DNA of 64,000 nucleotides from a candidate division TM6 bacterium GW2011_GWF2_43_87 (GTDB lineage Bacteria > Babelota > Babeliae > Babelales > Babelaceae). Shown in pieces: positions 26,261 to 35,368 of this stretch; the first letter of the stretch is position 1, and each line of letters opens with the position of its first letter. A program made the position numbers and the translations under genes. The stretch is from the NCBI GenBank assembly GCA_001000065.1, contig LCGZ01000003.1:62001-126000 (forward strand), read 5' to 3'. The notes under the pieces were generated by a model. That model ran no database searches and had not been told where the DNA came from. It saw only the letters and a program-made list of their open reading frames with translations.

Positions 26261-26289
26261 AGTATAAAATTATAAATTTGATGAGTAAA
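26261..26289 (-). promoter_or_regulatory. Promoter of the HspR-like operon
   Basis: On the minus strand TTTACT (26284-26289) and TATACT (26261-26266) are separated by 17 bases. A second overlapping TATACT (26256-26261) is present. Confidence 0.5.
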
Positions 26290-26314
26290 AAACGGGTAGA
26301 TCTGGGAGGTTACT

Positions 26315-26983
26315 ATGAAATTATTATGGATGAAAGATTCTCTTTTTAGAGTTTCTCTTTTAGGAATGTCTATTCTGTGCGGAGAGATTGCAGCGCGTGA
26401 GCTAATTAGGAATTACACTCGTATTGAAACCGAGGAGCGGGTTAATGGACGTTTGTTTGTTCATATACACGATTCTCTCGATGGGGTTGTAACCGATGCG
26501 TGGCGTATTGAGGGTGAGCTTGTTAGCAAGTCTGCTTATGAAGAGGCTTTTTTGGATGGTGAGCGCGAGGAATTGCGTGCAAAACGAGAACGTGAGGAAA
26601 AGGCTCTTGCTCTTAAAGAGTCATCAAAACAGCAGGTCCGACAGGCGCTTGCCAAAAAATTATTGGCGGAGCGTGTAGATTTTTGTCGTGGCGAAATTGC
26701 TAAACTTGAAGCGTGTAAGCTAACCCGATTTATGGCTTTTTCTCCAGAAACCTTTGCAGATGCGACGGACTATAATCGTCTAGTGTTAGAGTTGCTTCCA
26801 GAAGCAGAAGCTGTGTTGGCTGGGGCTGCCGACTTTAGTGAGCCAGAAAAACTTACGCATCTGGAGAGTGAGCTTGCAGAGTCTGCGGGACGTCTTGAGC
26901 TTTTTGTTCAAGCGACATTTGCGCGTGCTTCTAAAGAGTGCAATGACCCCAAGGTATTGAAGAAGATTCTGGAACTGTGTTAG
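26315..26983 (+). CDS. Secreted protein of unknown function
   Basis: The product is 222 residues, not recognised. It has a probable signal sequence (LFRVSLLGMSILCGEIAA), a beta-like N-terminal part (NYTRIETEERVNGRLFVHIHD), and a charged helical region (GEREELRAKREREEKAL) leading into a helical C terminus. GGGAGG lies 7 bases before the ATG. It is divergent from the HspR-like operon and convergent with the gene at 27003, with no terminator hairpin seen between them. Confidence 0.65.
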   Translation: MKLLWMKDSLFRVSLLGMSILCGEIAARELIRNYTRIETEERVNGRLFVHIHDSLDGVVTDAWRIEGELVSKSAYEEAFLDGEREELRAKREREEKALALKESSKQQVRQALAKKLLAERVDFCRGEIAKLEACKLTRFMAFSPETFADATDYNRLVLELLPEAEAVLAGAADFSEPEKLTHLESELAESAGRLELFVQATFARASKECNDPKVLKKILELC

Positions 26984-27002
26984 TGGCTTTGGTTCACGTC
27001 TT

Positions 27003-29042
27003 TTAACTTTCTGTTATTACGGGCATCCCTTCCGATGAGTCTGGGACTGTTTCTACTGATTTTTTTAGTTTGATTATTTCGTTTGATGCTTCGTTTTCAT
27101 ATAAGACTTTGCTGAGTTGGAAAAGATAAGAAGGTGGAATAAAAACGTTGAGCCAGAGAAGTTCTGTCTCTTTATTTTTCCACTGGTTGTGCAGTTTGCA
27201 TGACATGTTCTGTTGGATCCATTCAGGATCGACCTGTTTTAAGAAAAGTTCAGCAAGATTTGCCTTGAGGACCATTTTTGCAAGGTGTTCTGGCGAATGA
27301 CCCTTTATAAAATTGGTATAAGGAAATTTTTTGGCGTTGAGAACGATTATTTTAATTACATCTTCCTCTAGGTCTTGGACAGGGTGACACAAGGTGTCGA
27401 AATTAATAAGCATTTTTAGCTGTCGTTGTGCAAACTGTTCAACACGGTTTTGGCCACTAAATATACGAAAGAGATGGTTAATTTCTCTTTTGGGTAGGAT
27501 GTGGAAGAGATTGCATGTGTTGGGTATTGGGGTATAGAAGACCATGGAGAATGGAAAGGTTTCGGTCTTTATATTATGGCTGGAAAGTACGTTCGCAATA
27601 GATTTTTCTCTGACGAGTGGATTTTCTTCCGGTTCGTTGCGGCAAGTATAGACATGGGAAATGTTTGTATTTGGTGTTTTTTTGACTTCGAGGGAAATTT
27701 TCTTTGAACATTTTTTTTCAGAGTCCTTAATAATTAAGACTACGGCTCCTAGTTTTGTATTGTTAGGGTGGTGATTTTCGGTAAAGGTTATCTGACGTTT
27801 TTTTGAGCTGAGGAGGGAGCCTAGTTCTATGAAATCCTTTGCATCGAGACCGAAAATATAGTTTAGTCCGTTAAGAATGTTGGGTAGGCTTGCTTCTAAA
27901 CTAAAAAATTCGGGATATTCATAGGTTAGTTTACCCTTTCCTTTTTTGAATAAGGGATCTGAGAAAACAAAAAACTGTTCATTCCGAAGCTTATTATCAT
28001 TGCAATCTCTGTCTTGAAAGCGTTTTACAATATCTAGTACAAGCGGCGCAGTTTGGAGCTTTTTTGGAAGGAATGAGGTGGTAAAGGTGTGGGGGAGCTC
28101 TGTTGATAGTATGAGAAAAATTGCCGCAATAATTCCTGTCTCGCAACAATCTCCTTCTGTATAGTTGCGTGAATGAGGGCCTTTGAATATTAATGTTATG
28201 GGTTCTATAGGCTCGAAGCGCTCTGTGCAAAGATAAAGGAGGTCCCAGGTTGAAGGGTTTTTGAATGTTTGGTCGCGTAGGTTTTTGTAGTCGTTGTAAC
28301 TGTAGCGAAGCTTTTCAAATTCAGTTGTGGCAAATGATTGTGGATTATTGTTAGTTTTAAACCATTTTTTTTGAATTGCTGAACAGTGGTCGAAAAATCC
28401 CTGGAGGAATTTAATATAATCTTTTTTTGTCTCTGCCTTAGCTCCTGCAAATGCGTTAAGTAGATAAAGAGGTATATGTTTGCTGTATAAGGGGAGAGGT
28501 GTTTTAGTTTTTTTGTCAGAGCTATGGAATGTGGGGCAGCCCTTTTTTTGGATTTTTTGAAATCTTTCAAGTTGGGCGATTGTTTCGAAGAATAGTGTGT
28601 GAGTAGGGGTCTTGTTATCCAGGCGAGAACAGTATGAAGCGAAGTTTAAAAGAGATGTGTAGTCTGCGGTTTTTTTGTGACGGGAATCTTTTTTTGCTGC
28701 TTTTAATTCTGCTGTAATTGATTCTTGTGTGGCAAGTGCGGCGAGCCATCCAAGGCTGTAAAAACTTCTTTTTGGATAGAAACCCACGATGGTTGGGTGT
28801 GGAGATTCTTCAGGAACCGGAGTATGAAAAAGGCTTTTAACAAGGATCGTTAGTAGATGCTTTGGTTGCCCGTGTTCGTAGATATTTGCTACAAATTCTT
28901 TGGCGGTGCAATATCCAATCATGGGGTGTAAAATATCTTTTTCGGTAATAGTATCAAATCCACGCATAGATGAAAGGGGAAGTGTGTGAATTTGGAGCGA
29001 GAAAGCTAGGGCGCAGGCGAGCCCGATTATCCACTTAAACAT
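27003..29042 (-). CDS. Secreted unknown protein with a Cys-Cys helix-start motif
   Basis: The 679-residue product has a signal peptide (MFKWIIGLACALAFSLQIHT). It was not matched to a family. Around residues 294-312 it carries NYTEGDCCETG followed at once by a hydrophobic helix (IIAAIFLIL). That is the kind of Cys-at-helix-start arrangement seen in papain-fold and transglutaminase-like enzymes; a later ISHVYTC (His463) could supply a His. This is weak inference and a structural role for the Cys pair is equally possible. AAAGGAA precedes the ATG. A promoter-like TTGACA-N17-TATTCT lies upstream, inside a large palindrome. Confidence 0.65.
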   Translation of the reverse strand: MFKWIIGLACALAFSLQIHTLPLSSMRGFDTITEKDILHPMIGYCTAKEFVANIYEHGQPKHLLTILVKSLFHTPVPEESPHPTIVGFYPKRSFYSLGWLAALATQESITAELKAAKKDSRHKKTADYTSLLNFASYCSRLDNKTPTHTLFFETIAQLERFQKIQKKGCPTFHSSDKKTKTPLPLYSKHIPLYLLNAFAGAKAETKKDYIKFLQGFFDHCSAIQKKWFKTNNNPQSFATTEFEKLRYSYNDYKNLRDQTFKNPSTWDLLYLCTERFEPIEPITLIFKGPHSRNYTEGDCCETGIIAAIFLILSTELPHTFTTSFLPKKLQTAPLVLDIVKRFQDRDCNDNKLRNEQFFVFSDPLFKKGKGKLTYEYPEFFSLEASLPNILNGLNYIFGLDAKDFIELGSLLSSKKRQITFTENHHPNNTKLGAVVLIIKDSEKKCSKKISLEVKKTPNTNISHVYTCRNEPEENPLVREKSIANVLSSHNIKTETFPFSMVFYTPIPNTCNLFHILPKREINHLFRIFSGQNRVEQFAQRQLKMLINFDTLCHPVQDLEEDVIKIIVLNAKKFPYTNFIKGHSPEHLAKMVLKANLAELFLKQVDPEWIQQNMSCKLHNQWKNKETELLWLNVFIPPSYLFQLSKVLYENEASNEIIKLKKSVETVPDSSEGMPVITES

Positions 29043-29151
29043 GTTAAGGTTCCTTTAAAGGCATTGCTTTTGTCTGTTTTTTGCGTTGATTAAATAGATC
29101 TGGTCTTGAGTTATGAGTGCAGCAGTTTTTATGATTCTAATATTCTTTATC

Positions 29152-29180
29152 AGAATACGAATGATTTACCTTTTTGTCAA
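29152..29180 (-). promoter_or_regulatory. Promoter candidate for the 679-residue gene, inside a palindrome arm
   Basis: On the minus strand TTGACA (29175-29180) is followed 17 bases later by TATTCT (29152-29157). The -35 lies in the left arm of the 31-bp-arm inverted repeat. Confidence 0.45.
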
Positions 29181-29240
29181 ATAACTTAATTATTTTTATT
29201 TCTAAAGTAAAATAAAAATAATTAAGTTATTTGACAAAAA
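29171..29240. repeat. Very long perfect inverted repeat (31-bp arms, 8-bp loop)
   Basis: The arms 29171-29201 and 29210-29240 are perfectly complementary and almost purely A/T. A short outer pair (GAATACG at 29153-29159, CGTATTC at 29246-29252) is also inverted. It lies between the small ORF after ychF and the 679-residue gene. Confidence 0.95.
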
Positions 29241-29292
29241 TTCTGCGTATTCGGGGTTTAAAAAAGGAGGGATGATCTTTAGGTATGCGCGT

Positions 29293-29406
29293 TTATAAGC
29301 CTTTATTCTCGCCTCTAGTTGCTAGAAATCTGAATATTTTATAGATGCCTAGTGCCACCAGGGCGAGTCCGATAATTTTCCAGATCCGATGTGTTTTCTT
29401 GTTCAT
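29293..29406 (-). CDS. Small membrane protein ORF (37 residues) after ychF
   Basis: The frame reads ATG (29404-29406) to TAA (29293-29295). It encodes a basic start (MNKKTHRIWK), one hydrophobic membrane helix (IIGLALVALGIYKIFRFL) and a short charged tail. An AAAGG ribosome site lies about 9 bases upstream, and the ORF begins 17 bases after the ychF stop, so it would be cotranscribed. The pattern (positive N terminus, single helix) is typical of real small membrane proteins, but no homolog can be named. Confidence 0.5.
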   Translation of the reverse strand: MNKKTHRIWKIIGLALVALGIYKIFRFLATRGENKGL

Positions 29407-29422
29407 GGTGAGTGCCTTTACT

Positions 29423-30535
29423 TTATACGTTAAATTTTACCAGGATGATATCACCGTCTTGGACGATATAGTTTTGTCCTTCGGTCCTTATTTTCCCTTG
29501 GTCGCGGAGAGCGTTTATGCTGTTGGTTTTAAATAGATCTTCACAGTTATAGATTTCTGAGCAGATAAAACCACGTTCTAGGTCTGAATGAATTTCTCCA
29601 GAGGCTTGTCGTACAGAAATTCCCTTTTTAATGGGCCAGGCATGTATTTCTTGGGGGCCGCAGGTGAAGAAGGTAATGAGGCCTAGGTTCTCATAGGTTT
29701 TTTCTATGATCGTCTGCAACCCGGATTTCTTTAATCCCATCATGGCCATAAATTCGGCAGACTCTTCGTCCGATAATTGCGACAGTTCGTATTCAGCTCG
29801 AGCGCAAATGGGAATAACTCGTTCTATGCCAAACTTATTAACTAGCGATTGGTAGTGCGGGTTTTGTTTGTAGCCATCATCTGCAATTTCGTGTTCGGCA
29901 ATGTTAGCAATGATAAGATAGTTTTTTGCACAGAGGAGCGGTATTAGCTCGCACGTGGCGGAGGCTGTAAGATCTCTTACATCTTGCCAATTGGATTGGT
30001 TGATCGCGTTTTTTATAGTTTCTGAAAGTTGACGTTCTTGGTGAAGAAGCTTTTCTTGTGCAGGATTTGACTTGGATGCTTTTAAAAGTTGGTCGATTTT
30101 TTGCAATCGTTTTTCAAGAGATTCAAGGTCTTTGAGTCCTAGTTCTGTGACGATGGTTTCAAAGTCGGCTATAGGGTCTATGGTGTTTGTAGTATGAGTT
30201 ATATTTTCGTCTTCGAAGCAACGAAGCACGTGTAAAATAAGATTTACTTCGCGAATATGGCTTAGAAATTGGTTTCCAAGGCCTTCCCCCTCGGCAGCGC
30301 CTTTTACAAGCCCGGCTATATCAACAAATTGAGTCGTTGCAGGAATTAATCTTTGTGAGTTGAAAAGTTTTTGAAGCCGGGGCATGCGGTTGTCATTGAC
30401 AGTGGTGATGGCCTTGTGAGGGTCGATGGTGCAAAAGGGATAATTTTCTGCGGGAACTGACGATTTTGTTAAAGCGTTAAAGAGTGTTGATTTGCCTACA
30501 TTTGGCAGGCCTACGAGTCCAGCTGCTATGCTCAT
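29423..30535 (-). CDS. ychF: Redox-regulated ATPase YchF
   Basis: YchF is a conserved Obg-family P-loop protein that prefers ATP and associates with ribosomes. The 370 residues match the usual length. Motifs are [17 protein letters not shown] (P loop), [29 protein letters not shown] (switch II region) and, near the C terminus, the TGS-type region ([34 protein letters not shown]). It lies downstream of dnaK on the same strand with a terminator hairpin between them. Confidence 0.95.
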   Translation of the reverse strand: MSIAAGLVGLPNVGKSTLFNALTKSSVPAENYPFCTIDPHKAITTVNDNRMPRLQKLFNSQRLIPATTQFVDIAGLVKGAAEGEGLGNQFLSHIREVNLILHVLRCFEDENITHTTNTIDPIADFETIVTELGLKDLESLEKRLQKIDQLLKASKSNPAQEKLLHQERQLSETIKNAINQSNWQDVRDLTASATCELIPLLCAKNYLIIANIAEHEIADDGYKQNPHYQSLVNKFGIERVIPICARAEYELSQLSDEESAEFMAMMGLKKSGLQTIIEKTYENLGLITFFTCGPQEIHAWPIKKGISVRQASGEIHSDLERGFICSEIYNCEDLFKTNSINALRDQGKIRTEGQNYIVQDGDIILVKFNV

Positions 30536-30565
30536 GAAGGTTCTTTCGCATTAAATATTAATGAA

Positions 30566-30597
30566 AAGAGGCCGTGGTTTTTACGCCACAGCCTCTT
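30566..30597 (-). terminator. Terminator after dnaK
   Basis: The arms AAGAGGC and GCCTCTT with inner GTGG/CCAC pairs form a hairpin (30566-30597) just after the dnaK stop. A TTTTC tract follows on the minus strand. Confidence 0.75.
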
Positions 30598-30612
30598 AAA
30601 AGCTTTTGTTTA

Positions 30613-32514
30613 CTATTTTTGTTCTGCGTCTGTGTCGATTGGTTCGTCTTTAGGACCTTCTTTTTCAGGGCCTTTGTCGGAAGAGGCTTCCTTGCCATCT
30701 TTTTCTGCCGAACCCTTTTGACTATACAGAATTTCAGCGAGTTTGTGTGAAGCTGCCATTAGCTCGTCAAAACCTTTTTGCAGTTTTTCGCTGTCGTTTG
30801 CATCATCTTTGAGCGTGGTTTTAGCCTTTTCTATGGCTTGCTCTAATTTTAACGCTTCTTCTTCGCCTACTTTTGTGCGATGTTCCCTGAGATTACGTTC
30901 AATCTCAAGTATGGCGCCATCTAATTTATTGCGCTTTTCGATGACTTCGCGTTTTTTGTGATCTTCGGTTTCGTGCGCTTTGGCTTCTTGGACCATCCGC
31001 TCGATTTCGTCCTTAGAGAGACCGCCGCCTGATGTGATAGAAATGCGCTGTTCTTTACCCGTACCTTTGTCGCGTGCAGAGACATGGACGATACCATTTG
31101 CATCAATGTCAAAGGTTACTTCAACTTGAGGCACGCCACGTGGAGCTGCGGGGATTCCTTCTAATCTAAATTGGCCTAATATCTTGTTGTCAGCTGCCAT
31201 TTCGCGTTCACCTTGAACGACCTTTATATCTACGGCTGTCTGATTGTCTTCTGCGGTGCTAAAGACTTGGGAGCGGCGTGTAGGGATCGTGGTGTTGCGT
31301 TCGATTAGGCGAGTTGCAATTCCACCCATAGTTTCAATTCCAAGCGAGAGCGGTGTTACGTCGAGAAGAAGTACGTCGGTTGTTTCTCCGGTTAAAACGG
31401 AACCTTGTATGGCAGCGCCTGCGGCTACTACCTCGTCTGGGTTGACCGATTTATTAGGCTCTTTCCCGAAAAATTCTTTAACAAGTTCTTGAACTTTTGG
31501 AATGCGCGTTGATCCACCTACCAACAGAACCTCGTCAATTTGGGAATTGGACATGCGTGCATCGGCCATAGCCTTTTTGCAGGGTTCTAGAAGGCGTTTG
31601 AAAATATCTTGACACAGAGATTCGAGCTTTGCGCGTGATAGTTTCATTACTAAATGTTTTGGCCCGGAGGCGTCTGCAGTGATATAAGGTAGATTGATCT
31701 CGGTTTCACGCATATTAGAGAGCTCGATCTTTGCTTTTTCGGCTGCTTCTTTTAGGCGTTGCAGAGACATGTTGTCTTTGCTAAGATCTATGCCTTGCTC
31801 TTTTTTAAACTCGGCTATGAGAAAATCTATAATCGTGTGGTCAACGTCGTCTCCGCCGAGGTGCGTGTCTCCATTGGTCGACTTGACTTCGATGACTCCA
31901 TCGTGAATTTCGAGGATTGATATATCAAAAGTTCCACCGCCAAAGTCAAAGACTGCGATGATACCATTCTTTTTCTTATCAACTCCATAGGCTAATGCAG
32001 CAGCAGTTGGTTCATTGATTATGCGTTTAACTTCCAAACCTGCAATTTTCCCTGCATCTTTGGTTGCTTGTCTTTGAGCATCGTTGAAATAAGCAGGAAC
32101 CGTTATGACCGCTTCGGAGACCTTTTGTCCCAAATAATCTTCAGCGGCCTGTTTTAGATATGAGAGAACTGCCGCGGAAATTTCCTGCGGAGATAACTCT
32201 TTGCCCTGGGCTACAATTGCCACATCGTTGTTCTGTTTGACAACGCGGTAAGGAATGCGCCCAAGTTCTGATTTTATTGCATCATACGGCTGCCCAATAA
32301 ATCGTTTAGCCGAATATATAGTATTTTCTGGATTGGTTACCGCTTGGCGCTTAGCTACGACTCCGACTAAGCGTTCGCCATCTTTAGTGAAAGCAACTAT
32401 AGAGGGGGTTGTGTTTTGTCCCTCTTTGTTTGCTACAATTATAGGTTTTCCACCTTCTACGACAGCGACGACCGAGTTGGTTGTGCCAAGGTCAATGCCA
32501 ATTATTTTTCCCAT
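30613..32514 (-). CDS. dnaK: Hsp70 chaperone DnaK
   Basis: DnaK is the ATP-driven Hsp70 chaperone. The 633-residue product has the ATPase signatures [30 protein letters not shown] and [14 protein letters not shown], the interdomain linker region [14 protein letters not shown], and the substrate-binding domain with helical lid. The tail is charged and Gly/Lys-rich ([17 protein letters not shown]). No grpE or dnaJ is adjacent, unlike in many genomes. A near-perfect housekeeping promoter precedes it (32563-32591). I saw no clear CIRCE or full HAIR operator. Confidence 0.97.
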   Translation of the reverse strand: MGKIIGIDLGTTNSVVAVVEGGKPIIVANKEGQNTTPSIVAFTKDGERLVGVVAKRQAVTNPENTIYSAKRFIGQPYDAIKSELGRIPYRVVKQNNDVAIVAQGKELSPQEISAAVLSYLKQAAEDYLGQKVSEAVITVPAYFNDAQRQATKDAGKIAGLEVKRIINEPTAAALAYGVDKKKNGIIAVFDFGGGTFDISILEIHDGVIEVKSTNGDTHLGGDDVDHTIIDFLIAEFKKEQGIDLSKDNMSLQRLKEAAEKAKIELSNMRETEINLPYITADASGPKHLVMKLSRAKLESLCQDIFKRLLEPCKKAMADARMSNSQIDEVLLVGGSTRIPKVQELVKEFFGKEPNKSVNPDEVVAAGAAIQGSVLTGETTDVLLLDVTPLSLGIETMGGIATRLIERNTTIPTRRSQVFSTAEDNQTAVDIKVVQGEREMAADNKILGQFRLEGIPAAPRGVPQVEVTFDIDANGIVHVSARDKGTGKEQRISITSGGGLSKDEIERMVQEAKAHETEDHKKREVIEKRNKLDGAILEIERNLREHRTKVGEEEALKLEQAIEKAKTTLKDDANDSEKLQKGFDELMAASHKLAEILYSQKGSAEKDGKEASSDKGPEKEGPKDEPIDTDAEQK

Positions 32515-32562
32515 AATAATTTCCTAGATTTTTGTTTTTTAAACCTGTTAACTCTCTTTTTC

Positions 32563-32591
32563 TTTATAACCTTCTTTGTCAATAATGTCAA
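32563..32591 (-). promoter_or_regulatory. Promoter of dnaK
   Basis: On the minus strand TTGACA (32586-32591) and TATAAA (32563-32568) are separated by exactly 17 bases, about 50 bases upstream of the dnaK ATG. This is a strong sigma-70-type promoter. Confidence 0.8.
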
Positions 32592-32969
32592 TGGGGACGC
32601 GCAAAAAATCTTAGCCACTTACACTCAACTTTGTCTTAAATTTCTTGCAGCTCGCGTCTCGTGTCTGATAATTACTCTGCCGGATGGGTAGATTTGTATA
32701 CACTGTATGTTTTGGTGAGTTTGATAGGAGGCTTTCGGTTCTTGGTCAGTGGTGCCCTTACGCCGCTTTCGGCCTTTCGCTTTCGCCACCCCCGTTTAAG
32801 TTTTTCTTACGAGCTTTGTGATAGGGGGAGGCTCGCTTTGCCTCAGGCGTAGGGCCTCTGTGATGTGCTGATGATTGCCTTGTTTTTCATGGTTTGGACA
32901 TGGTATAGTGTGACGAGAAAAGAGAGGAATGATGAATAAGACTTGTTTTTGGAAAGCAGGGAGTTTTGT
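32592..32969. other. Intergenic stretch between divergent dnaK and the 238-residue gene
   Basis: I see no convincing gene here. A short hairpin GAGGC/GCCTC lies at 32829-32845. A TATAGT at 32904-32909 with TTGTTT 18 bases upstream could be the plus-strand promoter of the next gene. Confidence 0.4.
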
Positions 32970-33686
32970 ATGCAAACAAAAAATATGTGGTTTGGCGCGG
33001 TGTCTGGCATGATATCAGGGTTGGTTTTTTGTCTAAGTATTTCCTTGGTAGAATCGCTTTCTGGAAATTGCGACAACGCTAGGCCTGGTGTTTTTGGGTT
33101 TGAGGAAGAGGCAGAAGGAGTAGTTTTAAAAGATCGGTTAGGGTTTTCTTTGGCTCTTGAACGCCACATTTCGTTTCTTGTTACGCAGAAAGTAAAAGGA
33201 GGGTTTTACTTTCTGTTTTCAGGTTTCAAATCAAAAGAAGTTGAATTTTGCCGACAAGCTATTCATGATAAGGGGAATTTAGACTTTCTTGCGTGGACGT
33301 GGCATGAGCATCGCGCGACTATTTTAGATGACCTTGAAGCATTAAGAGAGTTTTCAATGCTTCTTATTATGGTATATCAGAACCTTGTTTTACATGTAGG
33401 ACATTCGCGGGCTATCCCATGGTTTGGCCTTGTTTCGCTTTTTATGAAATTAAATTCAATGCCGTTGAACAAACTATTTGACATACTTGAGGAGTGTTTA
33501 ATTCGATATCAGATGATATTTGAAGACTACTCTTCAGAGCCATTAACAATAGAAACTGCCGAAGAGTGGATTCAAGAGAATTGGTGGCTTCCAACCATGG
33601 CTGTAGGGATGAGTATTGTTGCATTTATAAGGTGGTATAGATCCCGGCACATAGCGCCAGCTCCTGGATGGTTTTGGACGGCTTAA
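32970..33686 (+). CDS. Membrane-anchored unknown protein
   Basis: The product is 238 residues, not recognised. It has an N-terminal hydrophobic segment (FGAVSGMISGLVFCLSISLV) that may be a signal anchor, a mainly helical middle, and a C-terminal membrane helix (WLPTMAVGMSIVAFIRW) with a short basic tail. AGGGAG lies just upstream of the ATG at 32970; an in-frame ATG at 32943 is less well placed. It precedes carD by about 110 bases. Confidence 0.65.
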   Translation: MQTKNMWFGAVSGMISGLVFCLSISLVESLSGNCDNARPGVFGFEEEAEGVVLKDRLGFSLALERHISFLVTQKVKGGFYFLFSGFKSKEVEFCRQAIHDKGNLDFLAWTWHEHRATILDDLEALREFSMLLIMVYQNLVLHVGHSRAIPWFGLVSLFMKLNSMPLNKLFDILEECLIRYQMIFEDYSSEPLTIETAEEWIQENWWLPTMAVGMSIVAFIRWYRSRHIAPAPGWFWTA

Positions 33687-33798
33687 TAGTGAATAATCGC
33701 GAGTGCGCCTAGACGATTATTTCTTTTTATTGTAGTATGGTGGCAACGGGTGAAGGCCTTTATAAGGATTTAGATGTCCTTACAAAAAGGAGTCGCTC

Positions 33799-34308
33799 GT
33801 GTTTCTCTGTCATGAAAACGTTGTGTATCCCGGTCATGGAGTAGCGCAGATAAGCCGCATAATCGAAAAGAAGATTGGTGGTGTATCTGCAACTTTTTAT
33901 GAACTAGCATTTTTGAATAAGGATGTGACCGTTTTGGTCCCTACAGAAAATGCAGATATGGTGGGGCTTAGACGGTTGAGCAGTCCAGAAAGTGTCGAAA
34001 AAGTCTTTTGTATTCTTTCACAGCCGGCTCGTACTGAGCAGGTTGCGGAGTTTTCGGTTAGTAGTTGGAATAAGCGTAATAAGGGATATCAGTTAAAACT
34101 TCGAACAGGTAGCTTGCAAGAGCTTTCGGAGATTTATAGAGATCTCCGTGCCATTGAAGATAGAAAAACTTTATCATTTGGAGAAAAGCATCTTCTTATG
34201 CAAGCAGAAACATTGCTGGTTGAGGAGATAGCTTTAATAAACAATCTTGATCAGAATATTGTGATGGAAAAATTGAGATCTATCTATCAGCAAAGTAGAG
34301 AGGTTTAA
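33799..34308 (+). CDS. CarD-family RNA polymerase-binding regulator
   Basis: CarD proteins bind the RNA polymerase beta subunit and stabilise open promoter complexes, often at rRNA promoters. The N-terminal Tudor-like RNAP-interaction domain is clear (VVYPGHGVAQISRI, then YELAFLNKDVTVLVPTENADMVGLR). The C-terminal helical DNA-binding part follows (GSLQELSEIYRDLRAIEDRKTLSFGEKHLLMQAETLLVEEIA). 169 residues is the normal length. It starts with GTG. It heads a plus-strand run with miaA. Confidence 0.9.
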   Translation: MFLCHENVVYPGHGVAQISRIIEKKIGGVSATFYELAFLNKDVTVLVPTENADMVGLRRLSSPESVEKVFCILSQPARTEQVAEFSVSSWNKRNKGYQLKLRTGSLQELSEIYRDLRAIEDRKTLSFGEKHLLMQAETLLVEEIALINNLDQNIVMEKLRSIYQQSREV

Positions 34309-34321
34309 GAAGGGGGATAGT

Positions 34322-35368
34322 GTGGCACATAGTTTGTCCAAAGATAATCGTCTGTTTTTTGTACTTTCCGGTCCAACGGCAGTTGGGAAAACGGAGGTGT
34401 CTCAAGATTTTTTTGGAACAGGTTGTGTTGAGTTTATCAATGGAGACATGGGGCAGCTATATAAACCTTTATCTATAGGTACCGCAAAACCAGATTGGAA
34501 ATCTATTCCTATTGCTCATCACCTTTTTGATATTATAGAGAGACCTGTGGATTATACAGCATTGGACTACCGTGAGCGGGTAAAGACGTGCATGGAAGAA
34601 GTGTGGGAGCGAGGAAACATTCCTGTGGTGGTTGGTGGTTCCTTGTTTTATCTTAGAATGCTTTTTTTTGTTCCAGGGGATTATGATTCTTCTTGCTTAG
34701 CTTCCAAGCGTGGATCTCAGCCAGAGATTGATTTTGATCGTGAATCTGCATGGGAAATATTGCAATCCAAAGACCCACAACGCGCGGAACAACTTGAATC
34801 GGCTAATGATACTTATCGTTTAAAACGAGCACTCGAACTACTGGAGGCCGGAGTGCTGCCCTCAAGTCGAACGTTGAAGTATGAGCCGTTGGCGCACTAT
34901 AGAATTTTGTTTCTAACGCGTGAACGCGAGGATCTTTATGCGCGCATAAATCGTCGAGTAGTTGAGATGATTGGTGCAGGATGGATCGAGGAAGTAAAAG
35001 GGCTTTCTGCTGACTGGAGAGCGTTTTTAAGCCGGAAAAAGCTAATTGGCTATTCTGAGATAATTACCTATCTAGAAGAACTTGAAAAAGAAGGATGTGA
35101 TAAAACTTTGTCGTCTCCTTGTTTTGAAACGCTTGTATCTTGCATCCAGCAACGAACGCGGCGCTATGCCAAAAGACAGATGACGTTTTGGCGTATGTTA
35201 AAGAGAGAGCTAAAAAAAGAGCTTGTATGTTCGATAAAGAAGGGGAATGAGGAGTGTTCAATTGAAGAGCTAGACTTGACATTGTCGCCCCTTCCTCTAT
35301 ATATAAAACAGACCATTTCCGATCAGTGTCGGGTACATACTATGAATACGGGGGGCAGGTGGCAATGA
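34322..35368 (+). CDS. miaA: tRNA dimethylallyltransferase MiaA
   Basis: MiaA adds a dimethylallyl group to A37 of tRNAs reading UNN codons. Motifs are the P loop LSGPTAVGKTEVS, SIGTAKPDW, AHHLFDIIERP, VVGGSLFYLRML, LTREREDLYARINRRV, and IGYSEIITYLEE with the R-x-RRYAKRQMTFW block near the C terminus. The usual DSxQxY segment is altered to NGDMGQLYKPL; the key Asp is kept. The gene starts with GTG, and its last bases overlap the next gene's ATG (ATGA). 348 residues is somewhat longer than the usual ~310, mainly at the C terminus. Confidence 0.92.
   Translation: MAHSLSKDNRLFFVLSGPTAVGKTEVSQDFFGTGCVEFINGDMGQLYKPLSIGTAKPDWKSIPIAHHLFDIIERPVDYTALDYRERVKTCMEEVWERGNIPVVVGGSLFYLRMLFFVPGDYDSSCLASKRGSQPEIDFDRESAWEILQSKDPQRAEQLESANDTYRLKRALELLEAGVLPSSRTLKYEPLAHYRILFLTREREDLYARINRRVVEMIGAGWIEEVKGLSADWRAFLSRKKLIGYSEIITYLEELEKEGCDKTLSSPCFETLVSCIQQRTRRYAKRQMTFWRMLKRELKKELVCSIKKGNEECSIEELDLTLSPLPLYIKQTISDQCRVHTMNTGGRWQ

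Noticed and set aside
32600-32640. HAIR or CIRCE operator upstream of dnaK
   Set aside because: A GTTGAGT-like half-site and TTAGCCACT-like bases are present, but the second halves do not match either consensus.
32660-32852. Possible short gene in the dnaK upstream region
   Set aside because: No ribosome site, odd composition and no recognisable protein features.
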